From contig NZ_FNQB01000002.1 in the NCBI RefSeq assembly GCF_900107455.1, positions 620,001 to 684,000 on the forward strand: a stretch of 64,000 nt of DNA, given 5' to 3'. Shown here piece by piece: positions 17,188 to 25,736 of this stretch. This DNA comes from Asanoa ishikariensis (GTDB lineage: Bacteria > Actinomycetota > Actinomycetes > Mycobacteriales > Micromonosporaceae). The notes beneath the pieces were generated by a model that did no database searches, was not told the DNA's origin, and worked only from the letters and a program-made list of their open reading frames with translations. A program made the position numbers and the translations under genes. Each line of letters starts with the position of its first letter. Within the stretch, counting starts at the first letter, position 1.

Positions 17188-18438
17188 ATGACGACGACCA
17201 TAGAACCTCGCACCACGCTCCCGGAGCGCGCCGCGGACGCCGGCCACGAGGTGCGCCGCTCGACCGGGTCGACCCGCAAGGCCGACCTGTACGTCGCCCT
17301 CGGCGCCGCCTGGGGCTCGCTCGCGCTGACCGCGCTGCTGTTCACCCGCCTCGCGCCGTTCGACGGCACGCTCGGCTTCGTCGTGCTCGCGTTCGTCTTC
17401 TTCGTCGCGTTCTACGGGCTGCTGGTCGGGCTCGACGAGCGCGGGCCGACGGTGCGCGACCGGATCGCGGCGGTCCTCGTGCACGGCCTCGCCGTGCTCA
17501 TGCTGATCGCGCTCGTCGTGGTGGTGGTGTTCACCGTCTATCGCGGTCTCGACGCCCTGGGCCACCGCAACTTCTACACCCAGGACATGCGCGACGCGGG
17601 ACCGCTTCAGCCGCTGTCGATCGGCGGCATCCGGCACGCCATCCTCGGCACGCTGGAGCAGATCTCGATCGCACTGGCGGTCACCGTGCCGCTCGGCGTC
17701 ACCGCCGCGGTCTTCCTGGCGGAGTTGCCCGGCCGGTTCAGCCGGTTCGTGCGCACGATCGTCGAGGCGATGACCGCCCTGCCCTCGGTGGTCGCCGGCC
17801 TGTTCGTCTACTCGTCGGTCATCCTGCTGCTCAACCAGGCCAAGGACCGGCTCCCGGAGGAACTGCGCTGGCTCGCGGTCGGCAAGTCCGGCTTCGCCGC
17901 GTCCCTCGCGATCAGCGTGATGATGCTGCCGATCGTGATCCGCGCGGCCGACGTGGTGATCCGGCTGGTGCCCGGAACGCTGCGCGAGGCGTCGCTGGCG
18001 CTGGGCGGCTCGCAGTGGCGCACGGTCTGGTACGTGGTGCTGCCGACCGCCCGGTCCGGCCTGATGACCGCGATCATCCTGGGCACCGCGCGCGGCATCG
18101 GCGAGACCTCGCCGGTGCTGCTCACCTCCGGCGTCACCGCGTACACGAACGCGAACCCGATGCGGGAACCGCAGATCTCGTTGCCGTTGTTCGTCTTCAA
18201 CTCCGTCACCCGGCCCGACGCGGGAATGATCTCGCGCGGGTTCGGCGCGGCGGCCGTCCTGATGTTCCTCGTGCTCTTTCTCTTCGCGGTGGCCCGCATC
18301 ATCGGCGGCCGCCCAGCGGGGCAGTTGGGCCGGGGCCAGCGGCGGCGCCGGGCCGGGCGGTCCTATCGCGACGCGGTGCGGTTCGCCGGCCGCGAACGAG
18401 CCAGAGTCACCAACCGCGACGATGAGGTCAGCACATGA
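17188..18438 (+). CDS. pstA: Phosphate-type ABC importer permease PstA, N-terminally extended
   Basis: A 416-residue permease, about 100 residues longer than typical PstA. The core has LPGRFSRFVRTIVEAMTALPSVVAGLFVY, the EAA loop REASLALGGSQWRTVWYVVLP and LGTARGIGETSPVLLTSG, all PstA hallmarks. The extra N-terminus carries two additional hydrophobic segments (about residues 30-55 and 58-80), separated from the normal first helix by a short charged loop. One base separates it from pstC, and it overlaps pstS by ATGA. Confidence 0.92.
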   Translation: MTTTIEPRTTLPERAADAGHEVRRSTGSTRKADLYVALGAAWGSLALTALLFTRLAPFDGTLGFVVLAFVFFVAFYGLLVGLDERGPTVRDRIAAVLVHGLAVLMLIALVVVVVFTVYRGLDALGHRNFYTQDMRDAGPLQPLSIGGIRHAILGTLEQISIALAVTVPLGVTAAVFLAELPGRFSRFVRTIVEAMTALPSVVAGLFVYSSVILLLNQAKDRLPEELRWLAVGKSGFAASLAISVMMLPIVIRAADVVIRLVPGTLREASLALGGSQWRTVWYVVLPTARSGLMTAIILGTARGIGETSPVLLTSGVTAYTNANPMREPQISLPLFVFNSVTRPDAGMISRGFGAAAVLMFLVLFLFAVARIIGGRPAGQLGRGQRRRRAGRSYRDAVRFAGRERARVTNRDDEVST

Positions 18439-20033
18439 ACGTCAGAGCCCTGGTCGCCGCCGCGGTCGCGGTCGCCGTCACGGCGCTCGTTCCCGCACAG
18501 GCGGCAGTCGCCGCCGCGCCCCGGCGCGTGCCGATCAACGGTGCGGGATCCACGTGGAGCTCCAACGCCATCGACAACTGGCGGCGCAACGTGTTGCAGC
18601 GCCAGTTGTACGTCAACTTCCAGCCGACCGGTTCGACGGACGGCCGCAACCAGTTCCGTAATGCCACTGTGGACTTCGGTGTCTCCGAGATCCCCTACGG
18701 CCTGCGGGACGCCTTCGGCGGCGTGGACACCGCACCGCCGCGCAAGTTCGCCTACATGCCGATCGTGGCCGGCGGCACCGCGTTCATGTACAACCTGAAG
18801 ATCGCCGGCCGGCAGGTGACCAACCTGCGCCTGTCCGGCGACGTCGTGGCGAGCATCTTCACCGGTGCGATCAAGCGCTGGAACGACCCGAAGATCAAGG
18901 ACGACAACCCGGGGCTGGCATTGCCCAACCGGCGGATCGTGCCGGTGGTGCGGCAGGACGGTTCCGGCACCAGCGCGCAGTTCACGCTCTGGATGAGCAA
19001 GCAGTATCCGAGCATCTGGAACGCCTACTGCGCCAAGTTCGGCAAGAAGGCGCCGTGCGGCATCACGTCCGCCTACCCGTTCCGGTCGTCCGACGGGTTC
19101 GTCGGCCAGCAGGGCTCGACCGGCGTCACCGGCTACGTCCAGCAGGCCAACGCCGAGGGCGCGATCACCTACGTCGAGTACTCGTACGCGATCGGTGCCC
19201 GGTTCCCCGTCGTCAAGGTGCGCAACGCCGCCGACTACTACGTCGAGCCGACCGCGCAGAACGTGGCGGTGGCGCTGACCAAGGCGCGGATCAACACCAA
19301 CCAGGGCTCGCGCGAGTACCTCACCCAGATCCTCGACGACGTCTACCGCTTCACCGACCCGCGGGTCTATCCGCTGTCGTCGTACTCCTACATGATCGTG
19401 CCGACCGAGACCGGCCGCGGCATCAACACCGACAAGGGCTTCACGCTCGGGGAGTTCGCCAACTACTTCCTCTGCGAGGGCCAGCAACAGGCCGACGTGC
19501 TCGGCTACTCGCCGCTGCCGAAGAACCTGGTCGAGGCCGGCTTCGCGCAGGTGAGCAAGATCCCGGGAGCGGTCAAGCACGGCGGGTCGCTTTCGCAGTG
19601 CAACAACCCGACGTTCTCCAGCGACGGCTCCAACACCCTGGCCAAGACGGCGCCACAGCCGTCGCCGTGTGACAAGCGAGGCTCGAAGCAGACCTCCGCC
19701 GGCACGGCGGGTGCGAAGGTCGAGACTCCGGTGCTCGCCGCCGCGCGCTGCACCGGCAGTGGCGGCGGGGGCAGCCAGGGCAACACGCCGCAGAACGGCG
19801 CGACCGTGGGACCGTCGGCCTCGGCCAGCGCGGGCCCCGGCGGCGGGGCGACCGGCGGCGGCGGGAGCGGCGACGGCGAACTGATCGGGGCGGTGCCGGT
19901 CGACCTGACCGGCCGGCCCGGCTGGGGGCTCCAGCAGACCGCGATGCTGATCGCCGGGCTGGTCGTCCTCGGTCTCGTGCTGGTGCCCCCGCTGCTGGCG
20001 CAGCGGTGGCGGTCGCGTGGAGGACGGCGATGA
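18435..20033 (+). CDS. pstS: PstS-like substrate-binding protein with C-terminal membrane anchor
   Basis: A 532-residue extracytoplasmic binding protein. The signal peptide is about residues 1-31. Phosphate-binding-protein motifs are INGAGSTWSSNAI, FQPTGSTDGRNQF, DFGVSEIPYG, and PVVRQDGSGTSAQFTLWMS, whose DGSGT contacts phosphate in PstS. Unlike lipoprotein PstS, it has no lipobox. Instead a Gly/Ala/Ser linker (about 430-480) leads to a C-terminal transmembrane helix (TAMLIAGLVVLGLVLVPPLL) and RWRSRGGRR tail. Translationally coupled to pstA and to the next gene by ATGA overlaps. Confidence 0.85.
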   Translation: MNVRALVAAAVAVAVTALVPAQAAVAAAPRRVPINGAGSTWSSNAIDNWRRNVLQRQLYVNFQPTGSTDGRNQFRNATVDFGVSEIPYGLRDAFGGVDTAPPRKFAYMPIVAGGTAFMYNLKIAGRQVTNLRLSGDVVASIFTGAIKRWNDPKIKDDNPGLALPNRRIVPVVRQDGSGTSAQFTLWMSKQYPSIWNAYCAKFGKKAPCGITSAYPFRSSDGFVGQQGSTGVTGYVQQANAEGAITYVEYSYAIGARFPVVKVRNAADYYVEPTAQNVAVALTKARINTNQGSREYLTQILDDVYRFTDPRVYPLSSYSYMIVPTETGRGINTDKGFTLGEFANYFLCEGQQQADVLGYSPLPKNLVEAGFAQVSKIPGAVKHGGSLSQCNNPTFSSDGSNTLAKTAPQPSPCDKRGSKQTSAGTAGAKVETPVLAAARCTGSGGGGSQGNTPQNGATVGPSASASAGPGGGATGGGGSGDGELIGAVPVDLTGRPGWGLQQTAMLIAGLVVLGLVLVPPLLAQRWRSRGGRR

Positions 20034-22660
20034 ACCGCGTCAGTGCGGCCGGCCTGGTGCTGGCCCTGGCGGCCGGGCTCGCGCTGCTCGGCGTGGGCGA
20101 CCCGACACCGTCCCTGGCGTCGCAGGACGTCCAGTCCGGCGGGGCCGACACGGGCTCGGCGATGACCGTGCACGGGCGGAAAACAGCTATCGAAGACTTC
20201 TCCGGCCTCGCGGTCACGGTCTCGCAGACCCGCGACCTGACCAACCAGGCGGTCGAGGTGTCCTGGACCGGTGGCGTGCCGTCGCCCCGGACCCGGTCGC
20301 TCGGCTTCGACTACCTCCAGATCATGCAGTGCTGGGGCGATCCAGGGGATGACGAGAACGACCCCGACGGTTTGGCGTTCCGGGAGACCTGCCAGTTCGG
20401 CATGAACCTGCCGTCGCCGTTCACCGGGCGCTCCGGGGCCACGTCGCAGGCGGCCAACTCCCGCTCGATGACGTTGGGTCTCGCGAACTATCCGTCGCGG
20501 GACGAGAAGGAAGTCGCGCCAAAGGACGTGGACGATCCGGCGACCAAGGACGTCGACGAGCGGGACGCGCCGGGCACGCTGCGGACCGACGCGAAGATGA
20601 TCCCGTTCCGCACGGTGCAGGGCATCCGGTTCCGCGACGGCAGCCCCTACAAGCCGTACCGGATGATCATTAACCCGGCCACGGGCAATACCACCGAGGA
20701 AACCGACGTCGACGTGCTGCGCGAGTCGTTCGCCGAGCCGTCGACCAACGAGGTTCCGTGGGCGCTGACGTCGGGCGACGGCACCGGGCGTGCGGTCTTC
20801 GAGATCCAGGACGCCGGCCGGGCGCCGGACCTCGGGTGTGGCGCACCGACGGTGGAGCGCAACGGCAAGTCGGTCGCGGGACCGAAGTGCTCGCTGGTGA
20901 TCGTCCCGCGCGGGCGCAACAACCCGTACACGGGTGAACAGGTCAACCTGGCCGAGGGTGCCGTGCACGGCAGCCCGTTCCTGCCGGCCAACTGGGTCAA
21001 CCGCATCGTCGTGCCGCTGGACTTCCGACCGGTGACCGGCCTCTGCCCCCTCGGCCTCTCGGAGCGACGCACGGCCGGCACCGAGATGGTGGCCGAGGCG
21101 GTCACCGCCTGGCAGCCGGGAGTCTGCGCCAACAACGGCCCGCTCATCGGCTACTCGGCGATCGGCGACGGTGAGGCCGCCCGGCAGGTGCTGCTGACCG
21201 GCGCCGGCTCACCCGGACTGGTGTTCACCGCCGATCCGGTAGTGCCGGGGTTGGGGCAACCACCGGTGGTGCACGCGCCGGCGACGTTGAGCGGCATCGA
21301 GATCGCGATGAACGTCGACGCCAACATCGTCGACCCCAATCAGGCCGACGGGAAGGTGCCGCCCGAGGTGCTGGCGATGGCCGGCTCGGCGCTCAAGGAC
21401 GTCAAGCTGACGCCACGGCTGATCGCCAAGCTGCTGACGCAGACGTACCGCAACGACGCCAAGGACCCCGACGCGTTCCCGAACCTGCCCAACGGCCACA
21501 AGGCGGCGAACCCGGCGTCCATCAGGGACGATCCCGAGTTCCGCGTCATCAACCCGGTCTTCGACTGGTGGGACCGCACCCAGTCGTCGACCCTCGACGG
21601 CCTGATGGTCTCGCTCGGCAACTCGGCCGGGAGCCGTCAGGTGTGGCGGTGGCTGCTCGCCGACCCCGAGGCCGGGCCCTTCCTCGCGGGTAAGCCCGAC
21701 GAGAACGGCATCGTGATCAACAAGTGGTACAAGGGCCTCACCAACACCGGACTCGACACGTTCCCCAAGGCCGACCCGAAGTGCACCGAGGTCACGTTCG
21801 ACAAGATCGCCTATCCGCACTGTACGCAGAACCTGCGGCCGTACCTGGGAAGCATGTCCGAGGCGGCGTTGCAGACGCTGCGGGCCGACACCAAGGGCCG
21901 GCTGCCGGTGTTCAACGAGCTCACGCTGCCGCCGAACTACGACCCGGTGCCGCGGCGGGCGCCCGGATACCGGTTCGCCATGTCGATCACGGAGTCGGCG
22001 TCGGCGGCTCGCTACGGCCTCTTCCCCGCGCAGCTCTGCAAGCCGCTGCGTGACACCAAGAAGAAGCTGCTCGCGGGCGTCGACTGCCGCACGCCCACGG
22101 ACACGGCGCTGCAGAAGGCCGCGGGGACCGCGCAGAGCTCGACGGTGCCAGGGGTGAAGGTGATCGACCCGACGGTCGCCTGGAAGACGCCGGGCGCGTA
22201 CCCGCTGGCGATGATCAACTACGCGGTCGGCAACCTCTGGGAGCAGGCGGACGCACGCAAGGACTACGCCGCGCTGCTCCGGCAGATCGCCGGCGAGGGG
22301 CAACAGCCGGGCCTCGGGCGCGGTCAGCTACCTGAGGGCTACGCGCCGCTGCCGCAGGACCTCCGGTCGCAGACGATGAACGCGGCCGCCCTGCTCGAGT
22401 TCGGGTCGCCGACGCCACCTCCTCCCTCCTCGCTCACCCCGCCGCCGGGTGTGCCCGCCACCGGTCTGCCGCCCTCGCTCGGGCCCGTCGCGGCCTCGCC
22501 CGCGCCGCCGATCGCGCGGGCGTCCGCGACGACTCCGGGCGGCCCAATGGGGATGATGCGGAACCTGCTGATCATCGTGCTCGTGGTCGGGCTCGTCGGC
22601 GGGGTGATCGGACCGGTCCTCAAGCGCATGGGCGCCGGCCGGGGCGGTCCGAGCTCATGA
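20030..22660 (+). CDS. Giant membrane-anchored extracytoplasmic protein, PstS-like in part
   Basis: An 876-residue protein with a signal peptide (about 1-30) and a single C-terminal transmembrane helix (NLLIIVLVVGLVGGVIGPVL) after a Pro-rich linker (about 795-840). The N-terminal half (VTVSQTRDLTNQAVEVSWTGG) is beta-like and unrecognised. The middle has GYSAIGDGEAARQVL, ATLSGIEIAMNVD and VKLTPRLIAKLLTQTYRND, which resemble the strand-helix pattern of PstS proteins where 'LkLt...la.If.G' follows the substrate loop. I cannot assign a ligand. It overlaps pstS by ATGA and closes the first transcription unit of the cluster. Confidence 0.65.
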   Translation: MNRVSAAGLVLALAAGLALLGVGDPTPSLASQDVQSGGADTGSAMTVHGRKTAIEDFSGLAVTVSQTRDLTNQAVEVSWTGGVPSPRTRSLGFDYLQIMQCWGDPGDDENDPDGLAFRETCQFGMNLPSPFTGRSGATSQAANSRSMTLGLANYPSRDEKEVAPKDVDDPATKDVDERDAPGTLRTDAKMIPFRTVQGIRFRDGSPYKPYRMIINPATGNTTEETDVDVLRESFAEPSTNEVPWALTSGDGTGRAVFEIQDAGRAPDLGCGAPTVERNGKSVAGPKCSLVIVPRGRNNPYTGEQVNLAEGAVHGSPFLPANWVNRIVVPLDFRPVTGLCPLGLSERRTAGTEMVAEAVTAWQPGVCANNGPLIGYSAIGDGEAARQVLLTGAGSPGLVFTADPVVPGLGQPPVVHAPATLSGIEIAMNVDANIVDPNQADGKVPPEVLAMAGSALKDVKLTPRLIAKLLTQTYRNDAKDPDAFPNLPNGHKAANPASIRDDPEFRVINPVFDWWDRTQSSTLDGLMVSLGNSAGSRQVWRWLLADPEAGPFLAGKPDENGIVINKWYKGLTNTGLDTFPKADPKCTEVTFDKIAYPHCTQNLRPYLGSMSEAALQTLRADTKGRLPVFNELTLPPNYDPVPRRAPGYRFAMSITESASAARYGLFPAQLCKPLRDTKKKLLAGVDCRTPTDTALQKAAGTAQSSTVPGVKVIDPTVAWKTPGAYPLAMINYAVGNLWEQADARKDYAALLRQIAGEGQQPGLGRGQLPEGYAPLPQDLRSQTMNAAALLEFGSPTPPPPSSLTPPPGVPATGLPPSLGPVAASPAPPIARASATTPGGPMGMMRNLLIIVLVVGLVGGVIGPVLKRMGAGRGGPSS

Positions 22661-22696
22661 CCATCCATCGTGGAGTAAACGACCCCGCCTCCGCTC

Positions 22697-22720
22697 GTTC
22701 ATCCGGCCTACGTGTTGGCG
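22697..22720 (+). promoter_or_regulatory. Shared upstream motif, copy 3 (before the secreted binding protein)
   Basis: GTTCATC, 8 bases, then GTGTTGGCG: the layout of the copies at 14714 and 15572 with one inserted base in the second half. It sits 130 bases before the ATG at 22849 in a 188-bp non-coding stretch that holds nothing else recognisable. Confidence 0.3.
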
Positions 22721-22848
22721 GAACGCTTCACCCCGAAACGTTCGTCCGGTCGCGGTATCAGCGCACCGCCGGCGCTCGCGACGATGGCTTCGCCTCGTCC
22801 GTCAGCAGGGCGGCTACGAGCACCTTGCCCCGCAGAAAGGGAGCACAC

Positions 22849-24024
22849 ATGAAGGTCAAGAACGTCGGTCGGGTGGGCGCTGTCCTCCTGGCCGCCGCGC
22901 TTGGGGCCGCTGCCATGGCTGGACCGGCCATGGCCGACCCGAGCTCGGCGACCGATTTCCGGTCGCTGACCGGTGTCGGCTCGGACACCACGCAGGACGT
23001 CATGAACGGCTTCGGCAACGCGTACGCCCCGAACGGCACGAAGGTTGTCGCCTCCTGGGACGCCCGCGGCACCTCGCCGATCAAGACCAAGGCGACCAAC
23101 TGCGTGTTCCCGCGGCCGGACGGCTCGGGTGCGGGTCGTCAGGCGCTGCGCGCGTCGGAGGGTGAGAACCTGGGCGGCACGCACGGCGGCCCCGGCTTCT
23201 TCAACGGCGCCGCGGTGCAGGGTTGCGCCGACTTCGCCCGCTCGTCGTCCTACGGTGGCCCGACGCCGCCCGCGACGGCCGGCAACTACACCTACATCCC
23301 GTTCGGCGTCGACGCCGTGGGCCTGGCCCGCAACGTCAACGGCGACATCCCGGCGAACATCTCGTTCGCCCAGGTGCAGCGGGTCTACAAGTGCTTCGAC
23401 ACCGCGATCGCCGGCAACACGGTGACCCCGCGGATGATCCAGGCGGCCTCCGGCACCTGGCAGTTCTGGACCGGCAAGATGGGCATCACCGAGGCTGAGA
23501 TCAACCTCGGTGACTACAGCTGCCTGGCTCGCGACGCCGACAGCAACCCGGCCACCCCGGCGCAGCCCAACCTCGAGCGCGTCCAGGAGCACGACGGCAC
23601 CGTCCTCAACAACAACCTGAACCAGATCGTGCCGTTCTCGGCCGGTCAGTTCATCGCGCAGAGCAACGTCGCCACCATCGCGACCGCGACGGGCGTCACC
23701 GTGACCGACCGGCGTGGCCAGGCGGCCCTGACCGGCATGCGGATGCCCGGCCAGGCCATCCAGCAGCCGATCGTCGGCGGCGTGCTCAACACCGCGTTCC
23801 CGCTGCGTCGTGACGTCTACAACGTCGTGCCGACCAGCAAGCTCGCCAACGCCGCGATCGACGCCGCGTTCACCGGTGCCGACTCGGCGCTGTGCACCAG
23901 CACGGTCAACGTGGGCGGCACCAACCGCAGCCTGATCGAGCTCTTCGGCTTCGGCAAGCGCACCGCCAATGTCGACCTGCTCAACGCCGCCTGCGGCTCG
24001 ACCGACCTCAAGGCCAACAGCTAG
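22849..24024 (+). CDS. Secreted substrate-binding-like protein
   Basis: A 391-residue secreted protein with a 31-residue signal peptide (ending AMA, then DPSSATD) and no anchor. It opens LTGVGSDTTQDVMNGFGNAY, close to the 'GSDTTq..m' opening of phosphate-type periplasmic binding proteins, and has YTYIPFGVDAVGLARNVN, ISFAQVQRVYKCFDT and FSAGQFIAQSN, again in binding-protein order. The ligand is unknown. It has a strong GAAAGGGAG ribosome-binding site and its own upstream region, and a perfect hairpin follows it, so it may be made in greater amount than its neighbours. Confidence 0.75.
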   Translation: MKVKNVGRVGAVLLAAALGAAAMAGPAMADPSSATDFRSLTGVGSDTTQDVMNGFGNAYAPNGTKVVASWDARGTSPIKTKATNCVFPRPDGSGAGRQALRASEGENLGGTHGGPGFFNGAAVQGCADFARSSSYGGPTPPATAGNYTYIPFGVDAVGLARNVNGDIPANISFAQVQRVYKCFDTAIAGNTVTPRMIQAASGTWQFWTGKMGITEAEINLGDYSCLARDADSNPATPAQPNLERVQEHDGTVLNNNLNQIVPFSAGQFIAQSNVATIATATGVTVTDRRGQAALTGMRMPGQAIQQPIVGGVLNTAFPLRRDVYNVVPTSKLANAAIDAAFTGADSALCTSTVNVGGTNRSLIELFGFGKRTANVDLLNAACGSTDLKANS

Positions 24025-24039
24025 TCCGTCACACCCCGA

Positions 24040-24070
24040 GGTCCGGACGGCCAACCAGGCCGTCCGGACC
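24040..24070 (+). terminator. Perfect 13-bp hairpin between the binding protein and the LPXTG protein
   Basis: GGTCCGGACGGCC (24040-24052), loop AACCA, and its perfect complement (24058-24070), 16 bases after one stop and 26 bases before the next ATG. Likely a terminator or attenuator that lowers read-through into the downstream surface-protein genes, or a 3' stabiliser for the upstream mRNA. Confidence 0.55.
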
Positions 24071-24095
24071 CGTCGACTTGAAGGAGTCGCCAGCG

Positions 24096-25736
24096 ATGCA
24101 CAGGCGTCGTCTGACCCGGCTGGTCGCGCGAGCGGCTCTGCTCGCGGCCGCCATCACCAGCATCGCGGCCGGCACCCTGGTCATCGCGACCAGCGGCGCC
24201 AGCGCCGCCAGCCTCGGTGAGGTGAAGTTGTCGCAGCCGCAGGGCAACGTGAACGACACACCCATGTTCGCGTCAGCCACGTCCGGGCCATGCCCGACGG
24301 GATACGGCGAGAACGCCGGGTTGCGGGTCGGCCCCGCTCCCAGTGGTCCCTTCAACAACCTCGCGGTCGCGCTCGGCGGTGGCGGGTTCGACGAGGCGGA
24401 CGTCGAGTTCGCGGGCGAGACGGCGCCCAACCGGTCGTTCACCACGGCGATGGGTGGCGTGGCGCCGGCAGAGGGCGACTGGATCGTCATCATCGAGTGC
24501 TTCAGCCTCACCGAGGGCCGGAACACGGACGAGTTCCGCACCCCGATCAAGGTCTGCGGCGCCCGGTGGGCGGTCGGGAACGCCTGCCCCGGCAAGGACC
24601 TCACCTTCACCACGCTGACCGTCTCGCCGAGCTGGTCGGTGCTGGACGACGCCCCGGTGACCCTGACCGCGGCGGTGACGCCGGTGACGGTCGGCGGCGA
24701 GGTCGAGTTCTTCTACGACCCGCCGGGTGACGAGACGAAAGCGTCGATGGGCAAGGTCGCGGTGGCCGACGGCAAGGCGGTACTGACGACGAGCGACATC
24801 CCGGTCAACGAGACCGGCGAGTTCTTCGACCTCTCCGCGGTGTTCACCCCGATCGGTGAGTACCAGGCGTCGACCAGCAACGTCGTCAAGCTCAACGTGC
24901 GACAGCAGGCCGACCCGATGCCGACCACCGTCGCGATCGAGGTCACGCCGAAGAACCACGCCGACGTCGGCGCGAACGTGACCATCGCGGCGACGATCGA
25001 GCCGGCGAACGCGCTGGGCAAGGTGGCGTTCTCCTACCGGCGCGGTGCGGACCCGACGGACGTTCCGATCGGTGCCGAGGTGCCGGTCGACCAGCACGCG
25101 GCCGTCAAGGAGACCACTGAGCTGCCGGGCGGCAAACTGACGATCACCGCGACGTTCGTACCCGGCGAGGGCTTCGGACCGTCGACCGTGTCGCTGCCGG
25201 ACTATCAGGTCGGCGAGGCGGTGAAACAGGCGACCACGGTCTCCCTGAGCCCGAGCAAGCAGAGCCCGCAACCGGCGAACGCCCCCATCACGCTGACGGC
25301 GACCGTCACGCCGGGCGGCACGGCCGGTGCCGTCCAGTTCAAGAACGAGACGGCCACCCTCGGCGCGGCGGTCACGGTCGTCAACAACGTGGCCAAGCTG
25401 GACCTCGTCAACATCCCGGTCGGCACGTACGTGTTCACGGCCGAGTTTCAGCCGACGGACACGGCCACCTTCGCCAACTCCACGTCGGCGCCCGTGAACT
25501 TCGTGATCACCGATGCGGCGGGCGGCGACGACCCCGACGGTGACGATCCCGACGGCGACGACCCGGGTGGTGACGACGACGGTGGCAACCTGCCCACGAC
25601 CGGTGCCCCGATCGTCGCTGTCGCGATGGTCGGCGCCGGTCTGGTCGGCGTCGGTGCGCTCGCGATGACCACCGGTCGTCGGCGCCGGCTGTTCCCGTCG
25701 GTGCCCTGGTTGGACCGCCACGATGACGACAACTGA
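24096..25736 (+). CDS. LPXTG-anchored surface protein with two-Cys domain and Ig-like repeats
   Basis: A 546-residue surface protein. After a signal peptide (about 1-37) comes the same two-Cys domain as at 14786 (SLGEVKLSQPQGNVNDTPMF, CPTGYG, NRSFTTAMG, IIECFSLTEG). Three Ig-like domains of the bacterial Big_3_5 type follow (for example TTVSLSPSKQSPQPANAPIT and GGTAGAVQFKN). Then come an acidic DDPDGDD stalk and the sorting signal LPTTG (residues 499-503) with a hydrophobic helix and RRRR. The ATG has AAGGAG upstream. Its end overlaps the pseudosortase gene by 14 bases. Confidence 0.85.
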   Translation: MHRRRLTRLVARAALLAAAITSIAAGTLVIATSGASAASLGEVKLSQPQGNVNDTPMFASATSGPCPTGYGENAGLRVGPAPSGPFNNLAVALGGGGFDEADVEFAGETAPNRSFTTAMGGVAPAEGDWIVIIECFSLTEGRNTDEFRTPIKVCGARWAVGNACPGKDLTFTTLTVSPSWSVLDDAPVTLTAAVTPVTVGGEVEFFYDPPGDETKASMGKVAVADGKAVLTTSDIPVNETGEFFDLSAVFTPIGEYQASTSNVVKLNVRQQADPMPTTVAIEVTPKNHADVGANVTIAATIEPANALGKVAFSYRRGADPTDVPIGAEVPVDQHAAVKETTELPGGKLTITATFVPGEGFGPSTVSLPDYQVGEAVKQATTVSLSPSKQSPQPANAPITLTATVTPGGTAGAVQFKNETATLGAAVTVVNNVAKLDLVNIPVGTYVFTAEFQPTDTATFANSTSAPVNFVITDAAGGDDPDGDDPDGDDPGGDDDGGNLPTTGAPIVAVAMVGAGLVGVGALAMTTGRRRRLFPSVPWLDRHDDDN

